NCBI RefSeq assembly: GCF_003248505.1
Contig: NZ_QFOA01000002.1
Span: 62,001 to 126,000, forward strand
DNA from: Sphingobium sp.
Lineage (GTDB): Bacteria; Pseudomonadota; Alphaproteobacteria; Sphingomonadales; Sphingomonadaceae
Direction of reading: 5' to 3'
Length of the DNA: 64,000 nt
Positions 8,130 through 16,235 of the stretch are shown piece after piece (position 1 is the first letter of the stretch; each line of letters begins with the position of its first letter). The notes beneath the pieces are model-generated. The model saw only the letters and a program-made list of their open reading frames with translations. It did not search any database and was not told the DNA's origin. The position numbers and the translations under genes were made by a program.

Positions 8130-8840
8130 TCACGATGCGCTCGGGCTTGCCTCCGGCACCGGCGGCAGTGCCCAGTCGATCGTCCCTCGACCGTGCGCCT
8201 CCAGAAAGGCATTGGCGCGCGAAAAAGGCCGCGATCCAAGGAATCCGTTGTGCGCCGACAGCGGGGACGGGTGCGCCGACCGGATCACCAGATGGCGGTC
8301 CTTGTCGACGAATCCCGCCTTGCGCTGGGCATGGGCACCCCACAGCATGAAGACCACAGGCTCCGGTTTATCCGCGACGAGCCGCACGATAGCGTCGGTG
8401 AACGGTTCCCACCCCTTGCCCTGATGGGAGGCGGCACGGCCCATTTCCACCGTGAGCACATTGTTGAGCAGCAGCACGCCCTGTCGCGCCCAATATTCGA
8501 GGAAGCCGTGCCTGACCGGCGCGATGCCGAGGTCGGACTGCATTTCCTTGTAGATGTTGACCAGAGACGGCGGCGTGCGCACGCCCGGCTGCACCGAAAA
8601 GCAAAGGCCATGCGCCTGCCCCTCGCCATGATACGGGTCCTGCCCCAGGATCACGACCCGCACCCGGTCCAGCGGCGTCAGGTCGAGCGCGCGGAAATAA
8701 TCGCGACCCTTGGGAAAGATGCGCTTGCCCGCTGCCTTTTCCGCTTCGAGGAAGCGTTTCAGGCCTTGCATATGAGGGGCGGAAAATTGCGCGGCCAGCG
8801 GCGTGCGCCAGCTTTCGTGCAGCCTGATCATGTCGGTCAT
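8130..8840 (-). CDS. ung: Uracil-DNA glycosylase
   Basis: 236 aa if started at the ATG at 8840 (MTDMIRLHESW); no clear ribosome site separates this from the ATG at 8831. It excises uracil from DNA as the first step of base excision repair. The family-1 catalytic motif GQDPYHGEGQAHGLCFSV holds the water-activating Asp, and the minor-groove loop HPSPLSA holds the catalytic His. LLLNNVLTVEMGRAASHQGK is also typical. It is divergent from the beta-lactamase-like gene, with 77 bases between starts. Confidence 0.96.
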   Translation of the reverse strand: MTDMIRLHESWRTPLAAQFSAPHMQGLKRFLEAEKAAGKRIFPKGRDYFRALDLTPLDRVRVVILGQDPYHGEGQAHGLCFSVQPGVRTPPSLVNIYKEMQSDLGIAPVRHGFLEYWARQGVLLLNNVLTVEMGRAASHQGKGWEPFTDAIVRLVADKPEPVVFMLWGAHAQRKAGFVDKDRHLVIRSAHPSPLSAHNGFLGSRPFSRANAFLEAHGRGTIDWALPPVPEASPSAS

Positions 8841-8917
8841 GACCGACAGATGGACCGCGGCGCGAACTGCTGTCAACGGGGCTTGCGAAGCGTGTCCCGA
8901 TCCGCAAGAAGCGGCGG

Positions 8918-9973
8918 ATGCTCCCTCTTCGTCCCGCCGCCATGCTCGCTGCACTTGGCCTGTTCCTCGCTCCGCTCCCATCCGCCGACGCCTTCGGGCC
9001 GCCGCCCCGGCCCCCGATCCAGCAATCGGCCGAGGCGAAGCTGCTGGGCGAATTCGCGCGGTTTGCGGCGTTGTCCGATGGAACGGTCGGCATCGGCGTG
9101 CGCGATCTTCAAACCGGGGAAACGCAGGCGCTGAACGGCGACACGCTTTTCCCTATGGCGAGCGCTTACAAGGTTGCGGTCGCCGGGCGCATCTTTGCAC
9201 TGATCGATGCTGGGAAACTGCGGATCGATGACCAACTGGCACTTGACCCCGCCCTGGCGAGCGAGGGGGGGATCGCATGGATGTTCTCCCGCCCCGGCGC
9301 GACACTGCCGGTCCAGCGATTGCTGGAACTCATGCTGACCAAGAGCGACAACAACGCCACCGACGTGCTGGTCGCGCGCGGGGGTGGGCCGCAGGCGGTC
9401 ACCGCTTTCGTCACGGGCCTCGGCATCAAGGGGCTGGAAGTGGACAGCGACACCGCGCACCTCCTCTACCGTGCGATGGGCATCAATCCGCAATCGGGCA
9501 GCTTCCGCGCGAATGTGGAGGCGGCGCGCCGCGCCGATCCGCAAATCGCGGTGCGCGATGCGCGGGACCTGCCCAACCCTGCCTTCGTCATCGACCCGCG
9601 CGATACATCGACGCCCACGGCGATGCTCGATCTATTGACGGCTTACGACAGCGGGCGCGCGCTTTCGGCGGACAGCACGCAGCGGCTTTTCGCCATCATG
9701 GGCCATTGCGAAACCGGAAAGGCGCGCATTCCCGGTATGTTGCCGCCCGGCACCGCCGTCGCTCACAAGACCGGGTCGATGAACGGCATCGGCAACGATG
9801 TGGGGGTCGTCCGGCTGCCCGATGGGCGTCGATTCGCGATTGCCGTATTCGTTATGAAGGACAGCCGCGGCCATACTTCACGCGACCGCATCATCGCCGA
9901 AGCGACGCGTGCCGCCTACGACTATTTCCTCTATGCCCCCGACAGGGCGCACGGTCGGTCGCACGCCGCTTAA
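8918..9973 (+). CDS. Class A beta-lactamase-like serine hydrolase with altered omega loop
   Basis: 351 aa with a signal peptide (about residues 1-25), so it is exported. The serine beta-lactamase/DD-peptidase motifs are all present: SAYK (nucleophile Ser82, Lys85), SDN (143-145) and KTG (284-286). DPRDTSTP (226-233) matches the segment following the class A omega loop. However, the position of Glu166 in TEM-type numbering appears to be Thr179, and about 40 extra residues separate it from DPRDTSTP. Without that general base, fast deacylation is doubtful, so a penicillin-binding or amidase-like role is possible. It is not a recognised named lactamase. Confidence 0.8.
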   Translation: MLPLRPAAMLAALGLFLAPLPSADAFGPPPRPPIQQSAEAKLLGEFARFAALSDGTVGIGVRDLQTGETQALNGDTLFPMASAYKVAVAGRIFALIDAGKLRIDDQLALDPALASEGGIAWMFSRPGATLPVQRLLELMLTKSDNNATDVLVARGGGPQAVTAFVTGLGIKGLEVDSDTAHLLYRAMGINPQSGSFRANVEAARRADPQIAVRDARDLPNPAFVIDPRDTSTPTAMLDLLTAYDSGRALSADSTQRLFAIMGHCETGKARIPGMLPPGTAVAHKTGSMNGIGNDVGVVRLPDGRRFAIAVFVMKDSRGHTSRDRIIAEATRAAYDYFLYAPDRAHGRSHAA

Positions 9974-10021
9974 AAAGCCACACAGCAGCGATTACGGCAG
10001 GGCAAGGATTGAGAGGATGCC

Positions 10022-10387
10022 GTGACCCGTCTGCGCCGCTTTCGCGATTTCTGGCCTTATTATCTTCAGGAACATGCCCGTCCCGGCACGCGGGCGATGC
10101 ATTATGCCGGGACCAGCATCGTCGTGGCGCTGCTGGCGGCTGCGCCGTTCGCCAGGCAGCGCTGGATGCTGGCGGCGCTACCCGTGGCAGGCTACGGCTT
10201 CGCATGGGCGGCGCACGGCCTGATCGAGCGTAACAGGCCCGCGACCTTCCGCTACCCGCTCTGGTCGTTGCGCGCGGATTTCGTCATGTGGCAGCGGTTT
10301 CTGACACGGCGTATCGGTCGCGATCTCGCAAGGGCAGGGGTGCGCCCCGACGGGTCGGTCGATCCCGCGCAGCGGATCGCTCCCTGA
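10022..10387 (+). CDS. Mpo1-like (DUF962) membrane protein
   Basis: 121 aa, GTG start with GAGAGGA upstream. FRDFWPYYLQEHARPGTRAMHYAGTS is the characteristic DUF962 opening (conserved His in QEH and HY), followed by two hydrophobic segments (about 30-48 and 50-68) with the second family motif AWAAHGLIERNRPATFRYPLWSL. Yeast Mpo1 is a 2-hydroxy fatty acid dioxygenase; the bacterial relatives are uncharacterised. In a sphingomonad, whose envelope has 2-hydroxy fatty acids on glycosphingolipids, a related lipid role is attractive but only an inference. It is followed by a CelD-like acetyltransferase. Confidence 0.85.
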   Translation: MTRLRRFRDFWPYYLQEHARPGTRAMHYAGTSIVVALLAAAPFARQRWMLAALPVAGYGFAWAAHGLIERNRPATFRYPLWSLRADFVMWQRFLTRRIGRDLARAGVRPDGSVDPAQRIAP

Positions 10388-10430
10388 ACCGCGCTTGACC
10401 GTGCCGCCCGCTCTGCCACAAGGGAGGGCG

Positions 10431-11498
10431 ATGGCATTTTCCGCAGGCTTTTCGCGGCCCGACCGGGCAACGCTGGCACAGCGCTGGCAGGCGCTCGAAG
10501 CGCGGAGCGACGCATCCTTCTTTCTGCGCTGGACCTGGGTGGCTGCCTGGCTCGACAGCTATGCCGTGCAACCGGATCTGCTCGCCGTGACCGATGGGGA
10601 GGGCCGGGACGTCGCGCTAGCGCTGGTTGGCCATGCCATGCAATCGCGCCCATTGGGGCGGGTCGCTACGATCAGCCTCAACCAGTCGGGCGAAACGGCG
10701 GCGGATCGGCCTTATGTCGAATATAACGGCCTGCTCATGGAACGGGGGCAGGAGGCGCGGGCCCATGCCGCAGCGATCGATGCGTTATCCCGCCGAAAGG
10801 ACTGGCGCGTCATTCGCATAAGTGGGGTCGTGCCGGGCTCTGCCCTGCTCGACCTTCCCGCACGGCGTCGGGTGCGTGTCGATAGCTCGCCTGTCTATCA
10901 GGTCGACCTCGACGCCGTGCGCGGAGCGGACGGCGACTATCTCTCGCTGGTCAGCGCGAATACGCGCAGCCAGATTCGCCGCGCGATGAAGGATCGCGGT
11001 GGCGCCTTGCCGCAGGTCGAGCGCGCCACGCTCGATCTGGTCGCGCCCTGGCTTGACGCGATGGCGGCGCTGAACGCGGGTCGCCATGCGGACAATGCAT
11101 GGGACGATATGGCTTTTCGCGGTTTCGTCGCGACGCTCTGCGCGCGCGGAATTGCGGACGGGTCTGTCGAGCTGCTCCGGTTCGTCGATCCGCAAGGCGT
11201 CGTCGGCCTGCTCGTCAATTTCGTCCACGGCGGCGTTGCGATGAATTACCAGTCCGCCTTTGCCGAACCGTTGGGTGCGAAGGACAAGCCGGGACTTCTA
11301 TGTCACGCGGCGGCGGTCGGGCATTATGCCGACCGCGGTCTGGCCCGCTATTCGCTTCTGGCGGGGAAGGATCGGTATAAACAGAGCCTCTCGACCTGCG
11401 AGGATGTGCTCGAATGGTGGGTGCTCGAACGGTTCAGTCCCCGGCTGGAAGCCGAGGCGCTGTTGCGCCGGATGCTCAAACGCCCAGCTTCCGCATGA
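10431..11498 (+). CDS. CelD/BcsL-like GNAT acetyltransferase (first copy)
   Basis: 355 aa from the ATG at 10431, which has AGGGAGGG before it. The protein has the two-lobed architecture of the Acetyltransf_6 (CelD-like) family. The N-terminal lobe includes FFLRWTWVAAWLDSYAVQPD and the C-terminal GNAT lobe has NTRSQIRRAMKDRG, then GVVGLLVNFVHGGVAMNYQSAF and a conserved YSLLAGKDRYKQSLS near residue 305. The usual partner substrates are cell-surface polysaccharides or lipids, not identified here. It overlaps the convergent cupin gene by 23 bases at the 3' ends. A distant paralogue is encoded at 12342-13463. Confidence 0.8.
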   Translation: MAFSAGFSRPDRATLAQRWQALEARSDASFFLRWTWVAAWLDSYAVQPDLLAVTDGEGRDVALALVGHAMQSRPLGRVATISLNQSGETAADRPYVEYNGLLMERGQEARAHAAAIDALSRRKDWRVIRISGVVPGSALLDLPARRRVRVDSSPVYQVDLDAVRGADGDYLSLVSANTRSQIRRAMKDRGGALPQVERATLDLVAPWLDAMAALNAGRHADNAWDDMAFRGFVATLCARGIADGSVELLRFVDPQGVVGLLVNFVHGGVAMNYQSAFAEPLGAKDKPGLLCHAAAVGHYADRGLARYSLLAGKDRYKQSLSTCEDVLEWWVLERFSPRLEAEALLRRMLKRPASA

Positions 11499-12345
11499 TG
11501 CGGTAGGCGAGGCGGCGTAGCCTCTGACGCTCCGGCATGGCGTTAACCGCGCCCACGGGCAGTCCGCGCTTGCGCAGCAGAGCGTTGAAGCCGTGCAATT
11601 CCCCCTCCGCCACGCTGCGTTCCGACCGCCATGTGATGGACAGGCTGACCGACACGGTGGGACCGTTCTCGACGAAATGCGGAGCTTTCACCGGCACATG
11701 GATCGCCTCGCCCGGCATCAGCGTCACCGCTGTGCCGCGTGCCTTGAACCCGTCCTGCCAGGCGAGGTTGCGATGCCCGCCGCCGTGGAAATCCTCGCTC
11801 TTTTGGGCGGGCACCAGTTCCTCGTCGCGGGCGGGAAAGACGGTCATCGTCTTGGTGCCCATGATCTGAAGCAGGATATTATGTTCCGGGTCCATGTGGA
11901 ACGGCGTGACGCTGCCGGGGGAGGAGAGGAAGATGAAGGCTTCCCGATGCAGCATCGGTCCGGTCCGGTCCGCGACGATGGGCGCCAATTCCGCCAGCGC
12001 GTCGTCGAGCAAAGCGCCATAGGCCGGATCGCGCTCGACATATTTGAGCACGGCCCAGCTGCCGTTGCTGTCTATGGTGCGGATGGTTTCGCCCAGCGTC
12101 AGTCCGTTGGACGGCGTGTCTTCGGCACGCACGCCCAGCGGCAGCCGGCCCAGATTATATTCGACGCTTTGGGGCGGCATCCGTTCGGCCAGCGCCGCGA
12201 GCGCGTTTAGCGTCAGCAACGGATGACCCGCCATCTCATGGGTCAGCTTGACCGCCTCGTCAGGATAGGCCTGCGCGAAGAGCGAACGGGCGGCGGGCGG
12301 AAAGGTCGCGTGGGTTGCCGGGGCGATCGGGCGATGCACGGTCAT
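11476..12345 (-). CDS. JmjC/cupin-like (Cupin_8) oxygenase-type protein
   Basis: 289 aa with the jelly-roll metal site of 2-oxoglutarate-dependent JmjC-like proteins. PFHMDPEHNILLQIMG supplies the HxD pair (about residues 149-151) and IHVPVKAPHFVENG supplies the distal His (about 230). MTVFPARDEELVP lies between. Such proteins hydroxylate proteins or small molecules. Its ATG overlaps the upstream acetyltransferase stop by four bases (12342-12345), so the two are co-translated. Substrate is unknown; the coupling to a CelD-like enzyme suggests a joint modification step. Confidence 0.8.
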   Translation of the reverse strand: MTVHRPIAPATHATFPPAARSLFAQAYPDEAVKLTHEMAGHPLLTLNALAALAERMPPQSVEYNLGRLPLGVRAEDTPSNGLTLGETIRTIDSNGSWAVLKYVERDPAYGALLDDALAELAPIVADRTGPMLHREAFIFLSSPGSVTPFHMDPEHNILLQIMGTKTMTVFPARDEELVPAQKSEDFHGGGHRNLAWQDGFKARGTAVTLMPGEAIHVPVKAPHFVENGPTVSVSLSITWRSERSVAEGELHGFNALLRKRGLPVGAVNAMPERQRLRRLAYRIMRKLGV

Positions 12346-13463
12346 CGCAATCCTTTCAATTTACGGGCAAGGGTTTCGGCATGGTCGGCGATGAAAAAGG
12401 CGATCCGGCGGCGTAGGCCGGACCATCCCCGGCCGCGCAGCGCGATGCGATATTGCACGATGGTCCGGCGTTCCGCCCAGAGGCTGTCGATCATCGGATG
12501 ATCGGGCGCGGCGCAACTGTCCATCCACGCGATTTCGGGATCGCCCTGCACCGCGTGGAGATTGGCGATTTCGATCAGGACACCGGGCGAAAAGCGGCCC
12601 AGCGCTTCGTCGAACGCGATCTTGAAGGAGAACGCGCCGTCGAGATGGCGGAAATTGACAAGCATGGCGACGGGTTGGCCGTCAAGGTCCATGCGCAGCA
12701 TGTGCAACCGTTCCCCAGCAAAGGCGGCGGCGCAGGCATCGCGGAAAAAGGCGGCATGATCGGCACGGTCGGCCATGGCGGTCCCGTTCGCGCCCTTCCA
12801 TCCGGCAGCCTCCAGCGTCAGGAACGCCTCACACCATTCCGGGAGATCCGCCGCGTCTTCCAGCAGGCGTGTCGTCACCGTGCCCATATCCGCCAACCGC
12901 TTTTGCAGGCGGCGCAATTCCTTGCGCTTCTTCGACCGGACCTGCGCTTCCCAATAGGCGTCGGCGTCGAGGTCCGACCGCAGCATCGCGCGCTCGTAGC
13001 GGTGGATTTCCTGCCGTCCGCGCCCTTGCGCGACGCACACCGCTTCGATGGCGGCGGCATTGGGACCGGCGGCGTCGATGCTTTCGAGATGCAGGAACCC
13101 TCTGGCCCATGGCGCGGCATCGAGCCGGTCGAAAAACATCGTCCACGCCTCCCGCTCGCGCCCCGCCAGCACAATGGGCGTGCCGAAGAAACAATGCGGA
13201 TGCATCCAGTTGCCGATGCAGGGAAGGGGCAGTCGGCCATGGCGCGGTCGAATGTTGATGGGCAGCAGCCCGATCAGTCGATCTTCCGCCCATGCTTCGA
13301 TCACATGCACGTCGTCGCCCCGCGCCAGATGCGTCAGGGCCGGGATCAACATATCGGGCGCATAGAACGCATTGGCCTCCGCCGCCGAAGCCGCCAGCGC
13401 CTGCCATTGCGCAGCCGCCGGCGCACCGCGACGCGGCAGCGTGGGATGGGAAGCCATATCCAT
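12342..13463 (-). CDS. CelD/BcsL-like GNAT acetyltransferase (second copy)
   Basis: 373 aa, same family as the gene at 10431-11498 but clearly diverged. The N-lobe shows HVIEAWAEDRLIGLLPINI and the GNAT lobe shows VRSKKRKELRRLQKRLADMG (Lys/Arg-rich helix), then LHMLRMDLDGQPVAMLVNFR, GAFSFKIAFDEALGRFSPGV and a DSCAAPDHPMIDSLWAERR end motif. It heads a two-gene operon with the cupin-like gene. The start at 13463 lacks a strong ribosome site; an ATG two codons in is the alternative. Confidence 0.8.
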   Translation of the reverse strand: MDMASHPTLPRRGAPAAAQWQALAASAAEANAFYAPDMLIPALTHLARGDDVHVIEAWAEDRLIGLLPINIRPRHGRLPLPCIGNWMHPHCFFGTPIVLAGREREAWTMFFDRLDAAPWARGFLHLESIDAAGPNAAAIEAVCVAQGRGRQEIHRYERAMLRSDLDADAYWEAQVRSKKRKELRRLQKRLADMGTVTTRLLEDAADLPEWCEAFLTLEAAGWKGANGTAMADRADHAAFFRDACAAAFAGERLHMLRMDLDGQPVAMLVNFRHLDGAFSFKIAFDEALGRFSPGVLIEIANLHAVQGDPEIAWMDSCAAPDHPMIDSLWAERRTIVQYRIALRGRGWSGLRRRIAFFIADHAETLARKLKGLR

Positions 13464-13831
13464 GCGTCCGCGTTAGACGGGAAAGATTAGGGAAAGGCTA
13501 AATCCCGCGAGTTTGCGCGATGGAAGCATATCCGGAGCCGAATGAACCGTGACATTCTTGCCATAGGGAAGAAATTGTTCCACCTTTCGTCCCGTCCTTC
13601 GACCGGCTTAACCCCTTTATTTCAAAACATTTCTTGGCAATCGACAAAAGTGATTTCGCAGTTGCAAAACAGATTGCCTTTGGGCGTGGAAAGGGCGTAA
13701 GCCAAAGAGCAGGCTGGTTGGGACCGGTCGGGGGGTCGCGCAACGGAAAGAGGACGACGCATCGAATGCGATGGATCGTCGCCGCAATCGGACCGAATTG
13801 TCGGAAAGAAAGCGGAAAAAAGGGCTAAGCT
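13464..13831. other. 368-base intergenic region upstream of the Kdo operon
   Basis: Divergent region between the acetyltransferase and kdsD. It is AT-richer around 13610-13680, where promoters are likely, but no consensus element is clear. Short open frames on both strands have no recognisable features. AAGGG before the GTG at 13832 is the kdsD ribosome site. Confidence 0.4.
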
Positions 13832-14842
13832 GTGTCGACATCAGTTTCAAAGGTCGTTCCGTTCGGATCGGGTGGCCGTATCGTGCAAAGCGCCTGCCGC
13901 AGTCTGTCCATCGCCGCGACGGGGCTGGCCGCGCTTGAGGCCCGGTTCGAGGATCGGGATTTTTCCACCACTTTCCTTCGTGTCGTCGGCGTCATCATGC
14001 AGGTGCGGGGCCGGGTGATCGTGACCGGCATCGGCAAGAGCGGCATCGTCGCGCGCAAGATGACCGCGACGCTGACATCCACCGGCACGCCCGCCATCTT
14101 CCTGCATCCCGCCGATGCGGGGCACGGCGACCTGGGCATGATTACGCCTGACGATGTGGTGCTGATGCTGTCGCATTCGGGCGAATCGACCGAACTCGGA
14201 CCGATCATCCAATATTGCAAACGCTTCGGCATTCCGCTCGCGGCTATGACAGCCCGCGCGCAAAGCACGGTCGCGCAGGCCGCCGATCACTGCATGTTGA
14301 TGCCCGAAGTCGAGGAATCCTGCCCCAACCTACTCGCACCGACGACATCGACCACGGTGCAGATGGCGTTCGGCGATGCGCTGGCGATCTCGCTGATGGA
14401 GATGCGCGGTTTTTCCGCGGACGACTTCCACAAATTTCATCCCAATGGCCGTCTGGGCGCCCAGTTGATCAAGATCGCCGAACTGATGGCGACCGGCAAC
14501 GATGTGCCGATGGTACGCGAAGACGCCACGCTGCTCGACGCCACCATCGAAATGACGCGCGCGCGGGTAGGCGGCACGGCGGTGGTGGATCGCAACGGTC
14601 GCCTGATCGGCGCATTTACCGACGGCGACCTGCGCCGTGCAGTCACCGGTAAGCAGAATCTGACCGAAGCCGTGGGTCGCTTCATGACGAAGATGCCGCT
14701 GGCGGTCGCCCCCGATGAGCTGGCGTCCGAAGCGCTCCGCCTGATGCATGAGCGGAACATCACGCTGCTCTTCGTGTGTGAAAATGGCGCTCTGGTGGGC
14801 GCGTTGCATATGCACGACCTGCTGCACGCCGGGGTCGCCTGA
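13832..14842 (+). CDS. kdsD: D-arabinose 5-phosphate isomerase (KdsD/KpsF/GutQ family)
   Basis: 336 aa, GTG start with AAGGG. It converts ribulose 5-phosphate to arabinose 5-phosphate, the first committed step to Kdo. An N-terminal SIS domain carries VIVTGIGKSGIVARKM and MLSHSGESTEL, with the catalytic HPADAGHGDLG segment between. The family motif HPNGRLGAQL is near residue 207. Two CBS repeats follow (about 218-335; VGGTAVVDRNGRLIGAFTDG and ITLLFVCENGALVGALHMHD). It is translationally coupled to kdsB by a four-base overlap. kpsF is the name when it belongs to capsule synthesis. Confidence 0.93.
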   Translation: MSTSVSKVVPFGSGGRIVQSACRSLSIAATGLAALEARFEDRDFSTTFLRVVGVIMQVRGRVIVTGIGKSGIVARKMTATLTSTGTPAIFLHPADAGHGDLGMITPDDVVLMLSHSGESTELGPIIQYCKRFGIPLAAMTARAQSTVAQAADHCMLMPEVEESCPNLLAPTTSTTVQMAFGDALAISLMEMRGFSADDFHKFHPNGRLGAQLIKIAELMATGNDVPMVREDATLLDATIEMTRARVGGTAVVDRNGRLIGAFTDGDLRRAVTGKQNLTEAVGRFMTKMPLAVAPDELASEALRLMHERNITLLFVCENGALVGALHMHDLLHAGVA

Positions 14843-15648
14843 GCCTTCTCGTCGTCATTCCCGCGCGGGCGGGATCGTCCCGCCTGCCGCGCAAGCCGCT
14901 TCGCCTGATCGCCGGGCGGACGCTGCTTCACCGCACCGTCGCGATGGCGCGGTCGGCTATCGGGGTGCAGTCCGACGTGTCGCTGGTCGTCGCGACCGAT
15001 GACGACGCCATCGCCGATCACGCGCGCGCTGCGGGGTGCGAAGCGGTGATGACGGACAGCGCCATTGCGACGGGATCGGGTCGCGCCCTTGCCGCCGCGC
15101 TGGCGCAGCCCGCGCTGCCAGAACTCATCGTCAACCTTCAGGGGGATTCGCCCTTCCAGCCGCAGGGCGCTCTGGCGGCGGTGATCGCGGCTCTGCGAAC
15201 CGGAGCGCAGGTGGCGACGCCTGTCATCGCGCTCGACTGGGCCGCGCTCGATGCGTTGCGCGATCATAAGACGCGCTCGCCGTTCAGCGGCACCACTTGC
15301 GCGCGCGCGCCGGACGGGCGGGCCTACTGGTTTTCCAAGACGATCATCCCCGCAATTCGCGATGAGGACAGGCTGCGGGTGACGCAGCCGCTGTCGCCGG
15401 TGTGGCGGCATGTCGGCCTCTATGGCTACAGCCTCGACGCGCTGCGCCGGTTCGAGGATTGCCCGCCAACCGCGCTGGAACAGCTGGAGGGGCTGGAGCA
15501 ATTGCGCCTGCTCGAACTCGGCTTACCGGTGACGACGGTGGCGGTCGATCCACCGTCGTTCGACAGCAGCGGGATCGATACCGAAGCCGATATCGCGCGG
15601 GTCGAAGCCCTGATCGCGCGCCATGGCGATCCGACGCCGCCGCTCTGA
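14839..15648 (+). CDS. kdsB: 3-deoxy-manno-octulosonate cytidylyltransferase, apparent CTG start
   Basis: 269 aa. It activates Kdo with CTP to CMP-Kdo. The protein reads SLLVVIPARAGSSRLPRKPL from the first codons, the KdsB CTP-binding N-terminus. LQGDSPFQP matches the usual QGDEP motif, and WRHVGLYGYSLDALRRF and LEQLEGLEQLRLLELG match the C-terminal half. In this frame the nearest upstream stop is at 14779-14781 and there is no ATG, GTG or TTG between it and the conserved core. CTG at 14839, which overlaps the kdsD stop as CTGA, is the only reasonable start. The next ATG (14950) would delete the active-site loop. Confidence 0.85.
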   Translation: MSLLVVIPARAGSSRLPRKPLRLIAGRTLLHRTVAMARSAIGVQSDVSLVVATDDDAIADHARAAGCEAVMTDSAIATGSGRALAAALAQPALPELIVNLQGDSPFQPQGALAAVIAALRTGAQVATPVIALDWAALDALRDHKTRSPFSGTTCARAPDGRAYWFSKTIIPAIRDEDRLRVTQPLSPVWRHVGLYGYSLDALRRFEDCPPTALEQLEGLEQLRLLELGLPVTTVAVDPPSFDSSGIDTEADIARVEALIARHGDPTPPL

Positions 15649-16235
15649 TGCGCCGCATCTTCGTCATCCGTCACGGCAACACCTTCGCCAGCAGCGCGCA
15701 GGCCTGTCGCATCGGTCGCCGCACCGACATCCCCCTGGTCGAAAGCGGCCATCGGCAGGCGCAGGCCCTGGGGGCGTGGTTCGCGGCGCGCCCGTTCGCC
15801 GTCACGCGGCTGCTTTCCAGCCCTCTTCTCCGCGCGCGACAGACGGCGCAGGCGATTGCGGACGCGACCGGACACGGGATCGACGGCATTCGCGACTGGC
15901 TTTCGGAAATCGACCATGGCCCCGACGAGGGAAAGCCGGAGGCGGAGGTCGTCGCCCGGCTGGGGCCGCAGGCCATCGCCGACTGGGACGAACGCGGTAT
16001 CGCGCCGCCCGGCTGGGCAGTGGACGCGGACGCACGGATTGCGGGCTGGCGCGCCTTTTTCGGGGAAACGGACGAGGGCGTCGACTTGCTGGTGACGAGC
16101 AACGGAGCCGCCCGTTTCGCCCCGATCGCGGCGGGCCTGCCGACAACGAGCCTCAAGCTGCGAACCGGGGCCTGGGGCGAGCTGACGGTGGAGGGCGGCG
16201 CGGTCAGACTGCTGCGGTGGGACGAGCGGCCTTAG
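15648..16235 (+). CDS. Histidine phosphatase-family protein
   Basis: 195 aa, starting at the ATG that overlaps the kdsB stop (TGATG). The catalytic RHG motif is IFVIRHGNT (residues 4-12), with LLSSPLLRARQTAQAI (about 60-75) and the acid-base Glu in LSEIDHG. It belongs to the phosphoglycerate mutase-like superfamily, branch not defined. Its place as third gene after kdsD-kdsB suggests a phosphatase acting on a sugar phosphate of the same pathway, perhaps in place of a HAD-type KdsC; that is only inference. Its 3' end overlaps the convergent dmeF by 32 bases. Confidence 0.75.
   Translation: MRRIFVIRHGNTFASSAQACRIGRRTDIPLVESGHRQAQALGAWFAARPFAVTRLLSSPLLRARQTAQAIADATGHGIDGIRDWLSEIDHGPDEGKPEAEVVARLGPQAIADWDERGIAPPGWAVDADARIAGWRAFFGETDEGVDLLVTSNGAARFAPIAAGLPTTSLKLRTGAWGELTVEGGAVRLLRWDERP

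Noticed and set aside
13498..13743. Short minus-strand frame in the gap before kdsD
   Set aside because: No conserved features or ribosome site; sits in likely promoter DNA.
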